A stretch of 64,000 nt of DNA from Spartobacteria bacterium (GCA_021325495.1 JAJPGZ010000006.1:49215-113214); one strand, 5' to 3'. Positions 51,390 through 60,496 are shown, counted from the stretch's first letter. Numbers and translations: made by a program. Notes: generated by a model not told the origin, from the letters alone.

Positions 51390-52478
51390 TCAAACGTAAA
51401 CCCGTCGCACGCGCTGGCCAATACGAGTCGTAATATCCCAGGTAATTGTGCCGGCCTTGTCCGCCAATTCCTGAGCCGAAATTTCTTCCTTGCCCTGTCG
51501 GCCCATCAACACCACTTCCTCGCCAAGATCGACATCGTCAATGTGCGATACATCGATCACGAGCAAATCCATCGTGACCCGGCCTAACAAATCGCAACGT
51601 TTCCCGCGCACCAACATTTGCGCGCCGACGTTCGAAAGATGCCGCGGATATCCGTCCGCGTAACCGGCGGTCAACGTTGCCACCCGCATTGGCCTCGGCG
51701 TGATAAACGTGCGGCCGTAACTGATCGACGCCCCTTTTGGCATTTCGCGAACCAAACCGATCCGCGTTTTCCACGTCATCGCCGGCCGCAATAGTTTTTG
51801 GAATTCCGGCAAGGGCGAGATGCCGTAAAGGATGATGCCGGCGCGCACGATTTCGTGCGGCGTTTCGTTGAAGGCGAGCGTGCCCGAGCTTTGCAAGACG
51901 TGCGCCTTGTAATTGCCGGAAACACTTTCTCGCATTTGCCTAACGAGCTCGCGAAAACGCGCCAGCTGATCGCGCGTGTATTCCACTTCCTCGTTCGCCA
52001 CCGGCAAATGGGTCGAGACGCTGTGGATGTCGATCTTGTCCAAAGCCGCGACGCGTTTGAACACTTCCACCGCTTCGCTCTCCACCACGCCCATGCGTCC
52101 CATGCCGGTGTCGAGTTTGTAATTGATCGCGATTTTACCGAGACGGCTGAACGCTTCCGCTTCTTCGAATGTTGAGATCGTCGGAATAAATCCGCGCTCG
52201 ACCATTGTCGATCTTTCACTCGGCAACGCGGGGCCGAGAATGATAATCGGGTGCGGTAATTTCTCCCGGAGCGCGAGCGCTTCTTCCAAATTCGCGACGC
52301 CGAATAATTGCGCGTCGTTCGCGAGCGCTTCGGCCACGCCGATCATTCCGTGGCCGTAGGCGTTTGCTTTCACCACCGCGAGCAACTCGGCCTTGCCGAT
52401 TCGTTCGCGCCCCAACTTCGCGTTGTGGCGCAGCGCCGCGCGATCGATCTCAACCCAGCAGCGATGTTGTTCCGTCAT
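51390..52478 (-). CDS. alr: Alanine racemase
   Basis: PLP enzyme supplying D-alanine for peptidoglycan. 362 residues. PLP-lysine motif LLAVVKANAYGHGM near residue 34, YKLDTGMGRMG, a substrate-side Tyr in SISYGRTFITP, and VTMDLLVIDVSHI. Intact. Last gene of the overlapping sppA-to-alr row; its start overlaps the tsaB stop (ATGA at 52475-52478). Confidence 0.96.
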   Translation of the reverse strand: MTEQHRCWVEIDRAALRHNAKLGRERIGKAELLAVVKANAYGHGMIGVAEALANDAQLFGVANLEEALALREKLPHPIIILGPALPSERSTMVERGFIPTISTFEEAEAFSRLGKIAINYKLDTGMGRMGVVESEAVEVFKRVAALDKIDIHSVSTHLPVANEEVEYTRDQLARFRELVRQMRESVSGNYKAHVLQSSGTLAFNETPHEIVRAGIILYGISPLPEFQKLLRPAMTWKTRIGLVREMPKGASISYGRTFITPRPMRVATLTAGYADGYPRHLSNVGAQMLVRGKRCDLLGRVTMDLLVIDVSHIDDVDLGEEVVLMGRQGKEEISAQELADKAGTITWDITTRIGQRVRRVYV

Positions 52479-53071
52479 GTCGATGTCGATCTTGTGATAT
52501 GCGGCTCGCGCAAATACATCGGCTCGAGCGGCGGCAGAACAAACGCGCGATTAGTGTCCGCGGCAAGCCGCGCCAGCAGGCGCGCGGACGGATAACGAAT
52601 CTGCACGCGTTGGAACTGCGGCAGTTCTTCCGCAGCGAAGATCGACATCTTCTCGGCGTCGATCTTCGCGCGTAGCTCGGATTCGCCTAACAAATCGGGA
52701 CCTTCGACCAGATTGTTATCGCGAACGCGCGCGAAGAAAAACGATTGTCGCCGCGCGTCGCCAATGAAGCAGTACTCGCCTTCTTGATCGATCGCGCAGA
52801 TCGACGGATAGCCGATCAATTGCGCTTTCGACCCGAGTTGCATCCCGATCGCCGTAGAAATTGCGATGCGCGTTCCGGCGTATGAACCGGGGCCAAGGCC
52901 GGCGATAATTTTGTCCGGCACGCCGAATTGTTTTTGGACGTCGGCCAGATTTTCGAAGAACGCGCCGGAGTTCTTGCGATCGTTCGCCCAATCGCGCGCA
53001 AGATCGACATCTCCATCTCGCCACGCGAGCGATCCCCGCGCAGATGAAAGCTCGAGCGCGAGAATTTTCAT
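52475..53071 (-). CDS. tsaB: tRNA threonylcarbamoyladenosine synthesis protein TsaB
   Basis: Pseudo-kinase partner of TsaD in t6A modification of ANN-reading tRNAs. 198 residues from ATG 53071. N-terminal MKILALELSSARGSLAW, GLGPGSYAGTRIAISTAIGM (diagnostic), IGYPSICAI and GDARRQSFFFARV. The start overlaps the tsaE stop (ATGA), and the stop overlaps the alr start. Confidence 0.94.
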   Translation of the reverse strand: MKILALELSSARGSLAWRDGDVDLARDWANDRKNSGAFFENLADVQKQFGVPDKIIAGLGPGSYAGTRIAISTAIGMQLGSKAQLIGYPSICAIDQEGEYCFIGDARRQSFFFARVRDNNLVEGPDLLGESELRAKIDAEKMSIFAAEELPQFQRVQIRYPSARLLARLAADTNRAFVLPPLEPMYLREPHITRSTST

Positions 53072-53478
53072 GTCGCGATCTCGCGCTCCGTTTCCGATTT
53101 CGTCGTGAACGAAATCCATTTCGCATTCGGCGGAATGAGCTCGGGAAATTTGTCGGCCCATTCGATGAGACAAACACCGTCGCCGAAAAAATATTCGTCG
53201 AGGCCGAGGCGCTCGGCCGATTGTCGATCTTCGATGCGAAAGAAATCGAAATGGTAAATCGGTAGGCGACCGCCGGAGTATTCGTGGATGAGCGTGAAAG
53301 TTGGGCTCGTGACTTCGTTGCCACTTCCGAGACCGGCGACAACACCTTTTACGAATTGCGTTTTGCCCGAGCCGAGATCGCCGCGCAACGCCACGACATC
53401 GCCCTTGTCGATCTTGCGCGCGAAGTCGCGGCCTAACGATTCTGTTTCAGCGGCGCTGTTGGAAGTGAACGTAGCCAC
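53068..53478 (-). CDS. tsaE: tRNA threonylcarbamoyladenosine synthesis ATPase TsaE
   Basis: ATPase needed for turnover of the t6A complex. 136 residues. Walker A LRGDLGSGKTQFVKGV, SPTFTLIHEYSGG and the family motif YHFDFFRIEDRQSAERLGLDEYFFGDGVCLIEWADKF. Overlaps thiL by 32 bp upstream and tsaB by 4 bp downstream. Confidence 0.95.
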   Translation of the reverse strand: MATFTSNSAAETESLGRDFARKIDKGDVVALRGDLGSGKTQFVKGVVAGLGSGNEVTSPTFTLIHEYSGGRLPIYHFDFFRIEDRQSAERLGLDEYFFGDGVCLIEWADKFPELIPPNAKWISFTTKSETEREIAT

Positions 53479-54346
53479 GGAACAAGTCTCGATTCTCGAT
53501 TTTCGATTTTCGATTGAATGAGCCGATGCGCGTGAGCGGAATACGCGGAAATTTTCTTCGCCAATCTTTTTGCAGACGTTTTCGATCGCGCGGTGAAACC
53601 GCGAAGAGCAGCTCGAAGTCTTCGCCGTCGTTCAACGCGTTGTCGATCTTGCAGCCGCGATTGAGCGGCAAAGCGTCGATGTCGATCTTGTAACCGACTT
53701 TGCTGGCGCGGGCGAGACGCGGGAGATCGGCGCCGAGACCATCACTCAGGTCCATCATCGCATGCACGCGAAAGTTTTGCGTGAGCCAGCGCGATTCGTT
53801 GATGCGCGGAACGAAGTTTAAATGTTTCCCGCGAATGGACCCGCCAAGTTTTCCAGTGACGAAAAGATCGTCGCTGACTTTTCCTCTGCTGCGCGTGACA
53901 CACCGATTTTTTTCGACGAAGCCGGCGACGCTGACAGAGATCGCCGCCGGACCGCGCGTGTCGCTGGTTTCGCCGCCGACGATGACGACATCGAAGCGGC
54001 GCGCGGCGCGATTGAGCCCGCGGTAAAGCTGCGAGACCCACCTTGTCGATCTTGTAGCGGGAACGATGAGCGTGACCAAAGCAAATTGCGGAAGGCCCGA
54101 CATCGCCGCGAAATCGCTCAGCGGCCGCATCATCGCTTTCCACCCGACGCGTTCGGGGTTGGTCGCAGACGTGAAGTGAATCTTTTCGACGACGCAATCG
54201 GTCTTGAGCAAAAGCAACTCGCTACCGCGCGGCGGCCTAACGACGGCGCAATCATCGCCTGCGGCAACGACCACATTCTTGTTTTTGCCTAACGACGACA
54301 GCAAACGGATCAAGAGCCGGTCTTCACCGACTTCTCGAAGTTTCAT
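53447..54346 (-). CDS. thiL: Thiamine-monophosphate kinase
   Basis: Phosphorylates thiamine monophosphate to thiamine diphosphate. 299 residues from ATG 54346 (MKLREVGEDRLLIRLLSSL), chosen because it forms ATGA with the upstream gene's stop; longer frames lie inside that gene. AIRS-type fold: AAGDDCAVVRPPRG, KTDCVVEKIHF, GWKAMMRPLSDFAAMSG, VIVGGETSDTRGP, MMDLSDGLGADL. The C-terminal end overlaps tsaE by 32 bp and reads RKSKIENRDLFRGYVHF. Confidence 0.94.
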   Translation of the reverse strand: MKLREVGEDRLLIRLLSSLGKNKNVVVAAGDDCAVVRPPRGSELLLLKTDCVVEKIHFTSATNPERVGWKAMMRPLSDFAAMSGLPQFALVTLIVPATRSTRWVSQLYRGLNRAARRFDVVIVGGETSDTRGPAAISVSVAGFVEKNRCVTRSRGKVSDDLFVTGKLGGSIRGKHLNFVPRINESRWLTQNFRVHAMMDLSDGLGADLPRLARASKVGYKIDIDALPLNRGCKIDNALNDGEDFELLFAVSPRDRKRLQKDWRRKFPRIPLTRIGSFNRKSKIENRDLFRGYVHFQQRR

Positions 54347-55176
54347 GGGGCGGAAAGTTGCGGAAAGGCGAGGACAATGAGCGAAGAAGCGTTGAAGAGC
54401 GAATGCATGGTCATGGAGACGAGCAAAGATCCGCTCCATTCATACGCGATGGTAAAGCAGGCGCCGAGAATGAAGAGCAACGGGAACGAGGGCAGATGTC
54501 CATGCGCGGCGGCGAAGAGCAGCGCATTCGCGCAAAGGCCAAAGGTGACGCCGAAATGTCGACGCAAGACGCCATAGAGAAAAAAGCGGAAGAGAAATTC
54601 TTCCGAGAGCGGCGCGAGCGCGACGGCGAAGATGATGACGGTGATGCGCTCGCGCAACGTTTGCGAAGTGTTGAAAAAATCGACGATGCTCTGGTTGCTG
54701 AATCCGCTTCCGTAAAAACGCTGGAGGATGAGCTCGGCGGTATTGAGAAGCGGATAGGCGAAGAAGAGCAGCAATGCGCCGGTAAAGATGGCGCGGACAG
54801 CGCCGAGCTTCGTTAGGCCGGCGAGCTCGGTCACGCTGCGGCCGCGCACCTGCAATACGACAATGATGACAAGGATGATGCCAAAGGTGACGACGAAGCT
54901 GCTGAGCAGGGCGCGCACGCTGACCTCTGAAGGCTGTACCGAAAACGCCGCCCTGATGTTGACGAGCAGGAGGGCGATGAGAATGGCGGCGAAAATGGAT
55001 TCCAAACCGCCGAAGGTCGGCATCGCGTCAGGAGTAGTTGTCGATCTTGCGGGATCATTCGAGATGACTCGGCGGGCGGCGATTTGCCTAACGAGCGCGA
55101 TATAAACATACGCGCCGGCGATAAACCAAAGCGCGTAGATGATCGCGAACGCTGGGAGCGCAGATGCGGACAACAT
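54343..55176 (-). CDS. CPBP-family intramembrane metalloprotease
   Basis: CAAX-processing/bacteriocin-immunity type glutamic membrane protease. 277 residues, about eight membrane segments. Motif 1 SEEFLFRFFLYGVLRR (EExxxR), motif 2 NALLFAAAHGHLPSF (FxxxH) and motif 3 TMHSLFNASS (HxxxN) are all present, so it is probably active. Substrate unknown. Eleven bp downstream of sppA and overlapping thiL. Confidence 0.88.
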   Translation of the reverse strand: MLSASALPAFAIIYALWFIAGAYVYIALVRQIAARRVISNDPARSTTTPDAMPTFGGLESIFAAILIALLLVNIRAAFSVQPSEVSVRALLSSFVVTFGIILVIIVVLQVRGRSVTELAGLTKLGAVRAIFTGALLLFFAYPLLNTAELILQRFYGSGFSNQSIVDFFNTSQTLRERITVIIFAVALAPLSEEFLFRFFLYGVLRRHFGVTFGLCANALLFAAAHGHLPSFPLLFILGACFTIAYEWSGSLLVSMTMHSLFNASSLIVLAFPQLSAP

Positions 55177-55187
55177 TTGTCCGCGGC

Positions 55188-56201
55188 CTACGGAGCGTAA
55201 TAGCTCGGCAGGAAGTAAGCGTGGCCGCTCTCCAGTTGCGGCACGAGTTGTTTCGGCAATTCCAGTCGCAGTTTCGCGTCGCCGCTTTGGCCGAAGGCGC
55301 GGAAGAACCGGCTAAGACTAAACGGCGGACCGTACTTCACGACGCGGGCGCCGGGCGCGCCGCCGAGCTCGCGCGCTTTTCGGTAAGCGTCCTCGATTTG
55401 GCCGACGCCATCGATGAGTTTGTTCTCGAGCGCATCTTTGCCGGACATGATGCGGCCGTCGGCAATGCCGTTGCGCAAGGTGTCGGCCGGAATGTTGCGT
55501 TCCTTCGACACGACCCCGAGAAATTTGTCGTACGTTTTCATGACGAACGATTGGATGAGGTCGCGTTCTTCCGGTGTCATCGGCCGCGCGCCGTTGAGGA
55601 TGTCCTTGAACTTGCCGCTTTTGAAAACGACGGAGGCGAGACCGACTTTGTTAAAGAGCTGCTCGTAATTAAACGTTTGGATGATGACGCCGATGCTGCC
55701 GGTGATCGTCGTCTCGTTCGCCATGAGGAACCGGCCGCCGCAGGAAATATAATAACCGCCCGACGCCGCGAGTGTGTCCATGTAAACGACGACCGGTTTG
55801 ACCGCGCGCAGTTTCGTGACCGCATTGTAAATTTCATCGGAGGCGGTGACTTCGCCGCCGGGCGAATCGATTTCGAGCACGACCGCTTTCACACGCGAAT
55901 CGTCCCGCGCCTGTTGCAGCGCCGCGCGCATGTCTTCCACCATGTTATCGCTCACGGTGCCGGGAATGCTCGAGCTGATCAGACCGCGCATGGTGATGAG
56001 CGCGATCTTATCGCCGCCGACACCACGCTCGCCGCGCTCAACCACCACTTCGCGATAGCGCGGCGGCCATTCTTCAAATGTGCCGACGGCGCCGCTGGCC
56101 CGGCGAAAGACGACCGCGACGAGAACGAAATTCGCGAACACGCTCGCGCATAACGCCACGAACAAAAAGATGCTGAGACACCCGAGCTTGCGATCCGCCA
56201 T
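55188..56201 (-). CDS. sppA: Signal peptide peptidase SppA (short form)
   Basis: Membrane-bound serine protease degrading cleaved signal peptides. 337 residues, the single-domain 36-kDa type. N-terminal anchor (about 9-32, IFLFVALCASVFANFVLVAVVF), VVLEIDSPGGEVTASDEIYNAV, the Ser nucleophile region DTLAASGGYYISCGG, NETTITGSIGVI and the Lys-containing stretch KFKDILNGARPMTPEER. First gene of the operon that runs to alr. Confidence 0.93.
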   Translation of the reverse strand: MADRKLGCLSIFLFVALCASVFANFVLVAVVFRRASGAVGTFEEWPPRYREVVVERGERGVGGDKIALITMRGLISSSIPGTVSDNMVEDMRAALQQARDDSRVKAVVLEIDSPGGEVTASDEIYNAVTKLRAVKPVVVYMDTLAASGGYYISCGGRFLMANETTITGSIGVIIQTFNYEQLFNKVGLASVVFKSGKFKDILNGARPMTPEERDLIQSFVMKTYDKFLGVVSKERNIPADTLRNGIADGRIMSGKDALENKLIDGVGQIEDAYRKARELGGAPGARVVKYGPPFSLSRFFRAFGQSGDAKLRLELPKQLVPQLESGHAYFLPSYYAP

Positions 56202-56301
56202 TGCGCGACAAGCTGGAGGAGAACGGTCGTGCGCTCAAGCGCTTTCGCTTTCATGAGCGTCGCGCGCAAAGCTGGCCTGCAAGCTGCTAAAGCAAGTAGC
56301 C

Positions 56302-56517
56302 GTGAACGGTCCACTCCCCATCGGCGAATCAACGGCCAAGCGCATGCGCAAGAAATCCGCTTCGGATAAAGCGCGCAAAACGCGCGCCGGCGCGAACAGC
56401 AAGAAGAGCGCGAATAACAGCACGCCTCACCTCGCCGCGGCCGGCAGTCTTACCCGCACCAAAGCTTTATTGCTCGCGGCGCTTAGAGTTTGGGAACTCA
56501 AGCATCGCATCGACTAA
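56302..56517 (+). CDS. Possible small basic protein
   Basis: 71 codons from GTG 56302. Lys/Arg/Ala/Ser-rich (RMRKKSASDKARKTRAGANSKKSANN) followed by a short helix (TRTKALLLAALRVWELKHRID). No homology recognised. It lies in a 394-bp stretch between sppA and the tRNA that otherwise holds only the 10-mer pair. Composition is consistent with a nucleic-acid-binding peptide, but it could be a chance frame. Confidence 0.35.
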   Translation: MNGPLPIGESTAKRMRKKSASDKARKTRAGANSKKSANNSTPHLAAAGSLTRTKALLLAALRVWELKHRID

Positions 56518-56541
56518 TTGCGCCTCGCTCCGGGCCAACCT

Positions 56542-56567
56542 TGTCGATCTTAGCGATTGTCGATCTT
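56542..56567 (-). repeat. Tandem pair of TGTCGATCTT, 16-bp period
   Basis: Exact copies at 56542-56551 and 56558-56567, about 30 bp upstream of tRNA-Arg, within its likely promoter region. Confidence 0.85.
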
Positions 56568-56595
56568 ACGAGCGCGATTAAACTCTGTTCGCTTT

Positions 56596-56669
56596 GCGCC
56601 CGTAGCTCAGCCGGATAGAGCATCGGATTTCTAATCCGACGGTCGGGTGTTCGAGTCACCCCGGGCGCG
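56596..56669 (+). tRNA. tRNA-Arg (anticodon TCT)
   Basis: 74 nt. Acceptor stem GCGCCCG / CGGGCGC, D-arm GCTCAGCCGGATAGAGC, anticodon stem-loop TCGGA-TTTCTAA-TCCGA with anticodon TCT (reads AGA), T-arm GGGTG-TTCGAGT-CACCC. CCA is not encoded. Its 3' part overlaps, on the opposite strand, the end of the ada-like coding frame. Confidence 0.95.
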
Positions 56670-57719
56670 CTTCGCAAATTTCTGTTCGTGATCGAGCAGC
56701 CATTTCTTGCGCCATAATCCGCCGCCGTATCCGCAAAGATTTCCATCCGCGCGAATGACGCGGTGACATGGAATGACGATGCATATCATGTTCTCGCCAT
56801 TGGCGCGGCCGACGGCGCGACGCATCTCGGCATCGCCCAACTTTTCCGCCATCCAGGAATACGAACGCGTTTCGCCTGACGGGATCGTGCGCAACAATTC
56901 CCAATCGCGAAGTTGAAACGGCGAACCGACCGGCGCCAGCGGGACGTTGAACTCGAGATTTTTTCCCGAGAAATAATCGCCTAACTGTTTCCGGATCGCG
57001 GTCAGGTGCCGATGTTCGCCCGGCACAATGTTTGTCTTCAACTTCGTGCCCAAGATCGACAATTCCCTTTCGAGCGCACGCCGATCGACAAACTCGAGCA
57101 ATCGCAAACCGTCGTCGTCCGCGATCGCGAGCATCGCGCCGAGCGGCGTTTCAATTCGTTCCGCGAGCAACGCGCCTTTCGTTTTCGTCGGCGTTTCGCC
57201 GAAGATGCGCTCGAACGCGTCGCGAAATCCGCTTTGCGATTGATAACCGCTGCCATTGCGCGCTTCGTCCACGCGCGCGCCGCGCTGCACTTCGCGTAGC
57301 GCCAATCCCATTCGTCGCGCACGATGATAAGCCTGGAACGTCATTCCGTAGTGACGCTTGAATTGCCGGCGCGCGGTCGAAGGATCGATCGACATCGCCT
57401 CCAATTCCTTGTCCGTAATCTTGCCGTCGGGCGCGCGCTCGACTTCCTCGCGCAAACGCTCCACCAATTCCGGCGCGCGTTGTTGTCGATCTAACGGATT
57501 GCAACGGAGACACGGCCGATAGCCGCCGTGCAGCGCGTCGTTAGGCGTGCCGAAGAATTCGACATTCTGGCGCGCCGGTTTTTTTGCCGAACAAGTCGGC
57601 CGGCAGAAAATTCCAGTCGTGCGCACGCCAACGTAGAAAATTCCTTCGAAGCTCGTATCGCGATTGACCAACGCGCGATACATCGTGTCCGGAGGAGGAA
57701 GCAATTCCATCAGTTTCAT
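56631..57719 (-). CDS. ada: Ada-type bifunctional DNA repair regulator / O6-methylguanine methyltransferase
   Basis: Removes methyl groups from DNA and activates its own regulon. 362 residues from ATG 57719 (MKLMELLPPPDTMYRALVNRDTSFEG). Ada zinc domain (about 10-80) with RTTGIFCRPTCSAKKPARQNVEFF and YRPCLRCNP (four Cys, including the methyl acceptor), AraC-type helix-turn-helix (about 85-170), then the methyltransferase domain with active-site IVIPCHRVIRADGNLCGYGGGLWRKKWLLDHE. The frame has no stop until inside the tRNA on the other strand, so the last ten residues (RGDSNTRPSD and flanks) are antisense tRNA. Confidence 0.92.
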   Translation of the reverse strand: MKLMELLPPPDTMYRALVNRDTSFEGIFYVGVRTTGIFCRPTCSAKKPARQNVEFFGTPNDALHGGYRPCLRCNPLDRQQRAPELVERLREEVERAPDGKITDKELEAMSIDPSTARRQFKRHYGMTFQAYHRARRMGLALREVQRGARVDEARNGSGYQSQSGFRDAFERIFGETPTKTKGALLAERIETPLGAMLAIADDDGLRLLEFVDRRALERELSILGTKLKTNIVPGEHRHLTAIRKQLGDYFSGKNLEFNVPLAPVGSPFQLRDWELLRTIPSGETRSYSWMAEKLGDAEMRRAVGRANGENMICIVIPCHRVIRADGNLCGYGGGLWRKKWLLDHEQKFAKRARGDSNTRPSD

Positions 57720-57784
57720 GATGCAGTTTACGCGCGCAAAACGCGAGCGCGCATCGACGAAAATCGGGCAGCGAATTCCGCTTT

Positions 57785-57915
57785 CTGGGGAGCACAGGCC
57801 GCTGGCCTGTAGCATTCGGCCGCTGGCCGAATGCAAACGGTGCAAACTGCAATTGATCATCCATCGGTTCGCGGCGAGCCGCCGCGAACTACAGGCCGGC
57901 GGCCTGTGGTCCCCA
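57785..57915. repeat. Large compound palindromic repeat
   Basis: Outer arms CTGGGGAGCACAGGCCGC and GGCGGCCTGTGGTCCCCA. Inner hairpins CATTCGGCCGCTGGCCGAATG and GTTCGCGGCGAGCCGCCGCGAAC. Distant member of the family at 6105 and 61938. Between ada and the thioesterase gene. Confidence 0.8.
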
Positions 57916-57926
57916 ATCCAAGAAGT

Positions 57927-58388
57927 TTACCAACGATGGAACGCGGGATGACCTTCCCTGACCGCGACGAAAACGCCGCGGCAGGTCGCGCAAACTTTTC
58001 CGCCGGCGGTGAGCGTTCCTTCGACCGTCGCGCGATCGTCCGTAAGATCGACAATGTGCGCCGCGAGATGAACGACGTCGTTCGTCGGCGTCGGCCGCAG
58101 GAGTTTGATGGCGTATTCGGCGGTCACCGTGCACGGCGCCTGATCGGATTTCGCGCGCTTCATCAAGTGATACGCGCCAGTCCAATTGCAGTGGCAATCG
58201 AGTAACGCCCCGATGATTCCGCCATTCAAAACGCCGGGAAACGCTTCATATTTTTTCTCCGGCTTCCAATCGGCCACGACTTCATCGCCTTTCACGAAGC
58301 TGCGAATGTGAAGTCCATCCGGATTCGCGGGGCCGCAGCCGAAGCATGCATTTTTCGGCGCGTAATGTTCCTGCAGTGATTTTTCCAT
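57927..58388 (-). CDS. Hotdog-fold thioesterase (PaaI-like)
   Basis: Probably hydrolyses acyl-CoA thioesters. 153 residues. CFGCGPANPDGLHIRSF near the N-terminus, YEAFPGVLNGGIIGALLDCHCNWTGAYHLM (hotdog helix; the usual catalytic Asp/Glu position holds D in LLDCH) and KLLRPTPTNDVVHLAAHIVD. Substrate unknown. Close to the methylcitrate operon, so a link to propionyl-CoA metabolism is possible but unproven. Confidence 0.85.
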   Translation of the reverse strand: MEKSLQEHYAPKNACFGCGPANPDGLHIRSFVKGDEVVADWKPEKKYEAFPGVLNGGIIGALLDCHCNWTGAYHLMKRAKSDQAPCTVTAEYAIKLLRPTPTNDVVHLAAHIVDLTDDRATVEGTLTAGGKVCATCRGVFVAVREGHPAFHRW

Positions 58389-58452
58389 CTGGAGCGGCGC
58401 TCTCTGAGCGCCAGGACTAATTTATTTTCGGCGGTCCGAGACCGCCGCTACA
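58389..58452. repeat. Two short hairpin repeats between prpC and thioesterase gene
   Basis: TGGAGCGGCGCTCTCTGAGCGCC (58390-58412) and CGGCGGTCCGAGACCGCCGC (58429-58448) followed by TACAAAA. The second is a partial copy of the 46720 element. Confidence 0.7.
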
Positions 58453-58468
58453 AAAATAATTGTCGATC

Positions 58469-59620
58469 TTAGCGTTTGGCGGGCGCGCCGTTGTGCGGCG
58501 TCCCGGGATACGGACGCAATTCCGGCCCCGTATAAAGTGAGCGCGGGCGAATCAATCGATTGTGATCGTGCTGTTCGATCACGTGTGCACACCAACCGGC
58601 CACGCGTGACGCGGCGAAAATCGGTGTGTTCAATGCCGGATCGAACCCGAACATGGTGAACACCGGCGCAGCGTAAAGATCGACATTGGCGCACAGTTGT
58701 TTCTCGCGTTCCATCGTCGCTTCGAGCTGTTCGCAAATCGGCACCCATTGTTCCTTGCCGACGCGTTTGCCGAGATCGCGTCCGATCTCCCGCATGATCG
58801 GCACGCGCGAATCGCCTTTTTTGTAAACACGGTGACCGAATCCCATGATTTTCTTTTTCTGCGCGAGCGCGTCCATCATCCACTTCTCGGCGCGATCAGG
58901 CGTTTTGATTTCCTCGAGCATCTTCATCGACTCTTCATTCGCGCCACCGTGCAACGGTCCCTTCAACGTCCCGCACGCGCTCGTCACCGCCGCGTACATG
59001 TCGGCAAGAGTTGAGGCCGTCACGCGCGCCGCGAAAGTCGAGGCGTTGAATTCGTGATCGGCATACAAAATGAAAATCGTATCCATCATCCGGATCTGCC
59101 ACGCCTGCGGGACTTCGCCGTTCAGTTTGTAGAAGAAATTTCCGGCGAGAGTGAGATCGGATTTTTCCGGCAGCGGTTCTTCGCCGTGTTGAATGCGATA
59201 GCCGTCGGTGATGAGCGTCGAAACCTTCGCGATTAACCGGATCGCTTTGCGCACATTCGCCTCGTGCGAATTATCGTTAAGATCGACATCGAACGGCGCG
59301 AGCATCGACACGCCGGTGCGCAACATGTCCATCGGGTGCGTGTTTTTCGGCATCAAACGCAAAACATCGAGCACCTGCTTCGGGAGCGTGCGCTCGGCCG
59401 CGATCGCGCGCGTAAATTTGCCTAACTGTTCGAAATTCGGCAGCTCGCCCTTGATCAACAAATGCGCGACCTCTTCGAAACTCGCTTCCTCCGCGAGCTT
59501 GTGAATGTCGTAGCCGCGATACATCAAGCCCGCGTTCGGATCGACCCAGCAGATCTCCGTTTCGCCCGCGACCACGCCGGCGAGTCCGGGGCTGTAGGCT
59601 GGTTTTTGTTCGGTGGCCAT
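58469..59620 (-). CDS. prpC: 2-methylcitrate synthase / citrate synthase
   Basis: Condenses propionyl-CoA (or acetyl-CoA) with oxaloacetate. 383 residues, the short PrpC/type-I citrate synthase length. Signatures GLAGVVAGETEICWVDPNAGLMYRGYDI, a first active-site His region in DHEFNASTFAARVTAST, GPLHGGANEESMKML and IMGFGHRVYKKGDSRVPIMRE (second His), then Asp in FTMFGFDPALNTPIFAASRVAGW. Third gene of prpD-prpB-prpC, which favours methylcitrate synthase. Confidence 0.93.
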   Translation of the reverse strand: MATEQKPAYSPGLAGVVAGETEICWVDPNAGLMYRGYDIHKLAEEASFEEVAHLLIKGELPNFEQLGKFTRAIAAERTLPKQVLDVLRLMPKNTHPMDMLRTGVSMLAPFDVDLNDNSHEANVRKAIRLIAKVSTLITDGYRIQHGEEPLPEKSDLTLAGNFFYKLNGEVPQAWQIRMMDTIFILYADHEFNASTFAARVTASTLADMYAAVTSACGTLKGPLHGGANEESMKMLEEIKTPDRAEKWMMDALAQKKKIMGFGHRVYKKGDSRVPIMREIGRDLGKRVGKEQWVPICEQLEATMEREKQLCANVDLYAAPVFTMFGFDPALNTPIFAASRVAGWCAHVIEQHDHNRLIRPRSLYTGPELRPYPGTPHNGAPAKR

Positions 59621-59653
59621 CGTGCTCTTCTTTACCTCGCGAACCGAAAACGT

Positions 59654-60496
59654 TCAACCGGCGTTCGGATCGTAATCGAGCAAATCGTAAAGTTCCTTGC
59701 GCGTTTGCATCCTGTCGATCCAATCCGCTTGCGTCCCGGCTTTCTTCAGCGCGGCGAAAAATTCGCCGGTCGCTTTCATGGAAACGCGAAATGCGCTCTG
59801 GGGAAAAATCACCATGCGATAACCAAGATCGACAAGTTCTTTGATCGACATGAGCGGCGACTTGCCGAACTCGGTCATGTTCGCGAGCAACGGCGCTTTC
59901 ACTTCCTTCGCGAAATCGGCGAACTCTTCGCGCGTTTGCAGCGCTTCCGGGAAAATTCCGTCCGCGCCGGCTTCGAGATATTTCTGCGCGCGATTGACTG
60001 CGCTTTTGAAATCTTCCACCCCGCGCGCGTCCGTCCGCGCGATGATGACGAAATCTTTGTCGCGCCGCGCCTGCGCCGCCGCCGCGATCTTCGCCGACAT
60101 CTCCGCAAGATCGACAATCACTTTTCCGGCGAGATGCCCGCAACGTTTCGGAAATTCCTGGTCTTCGATGTGACAACCCGCCAACCCCGCCGCTTCGAGC
60201 TCGCGAATTGTCCGTGCGACGTTTTCCTCGCCGCCGAATCCGGTGTCGGCATCGACAATCGCCGGAATCTTCACCGCTTGCGCGATGTAACCCGCCAGCC
60301 TAACGACCTCCGTCATTCCGAGCAATCCGACATCCGGCACGCCCGCAGTCGAATTCGCCATGCCCGCGCCGCTGATGTAAACGGCGTCGAAACCAGCGCG
60401 TTCGACTTGTCGCGCCATGGCCGCGTTCGGCACGCCCGGCATCGCGACCGCGCCTTTCGCGATCAATTGCCGGAGTTGCGCGCCTTTGCTTTTCAT
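59654..60496 (-). CDS. prpB: Methylisocitrate lyase
   Basis: Splits 2-methylisocitrate into pyruvate and succinate. 280 residues from ATG 60496, chosen because it forms ATGA with the prpD stop; a further in-frame start at 60508 lies inside prpD. VPNAAMARQVERAGFDAVYISGAGMANS, metal site IVDADTGFGG, HIEDQEFPKRCGHLAGK (KRCGH active-site loop) and ARTDARGVEDF. Intact. Confidence 0.95.
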   Translation of the reverse strand: MKSKGAQLRQLIAKGAVAMPGVPNAAMARQVERAGFDAVYISGAGMANSTAGVPDVGLLGMTEVVRLAGYIAQAVKIPAIVDADTGFGGEENVARTIRELEAAGLAGCHIEDQEFPKRCGHLAGKVIVDLAEMSAKIAAAAQARRDKDFVIIARTDARGVEDFKSAVNRAQKYLEAGADGIFPEALQTREEFADFAKEVKAPLLANMTEFGKSPLMSIKELVDLGYRMVIFPQSAFRVSMKATGEFFAALKKAGTQADWIDRMQTRKELYDLLDYDPNAG

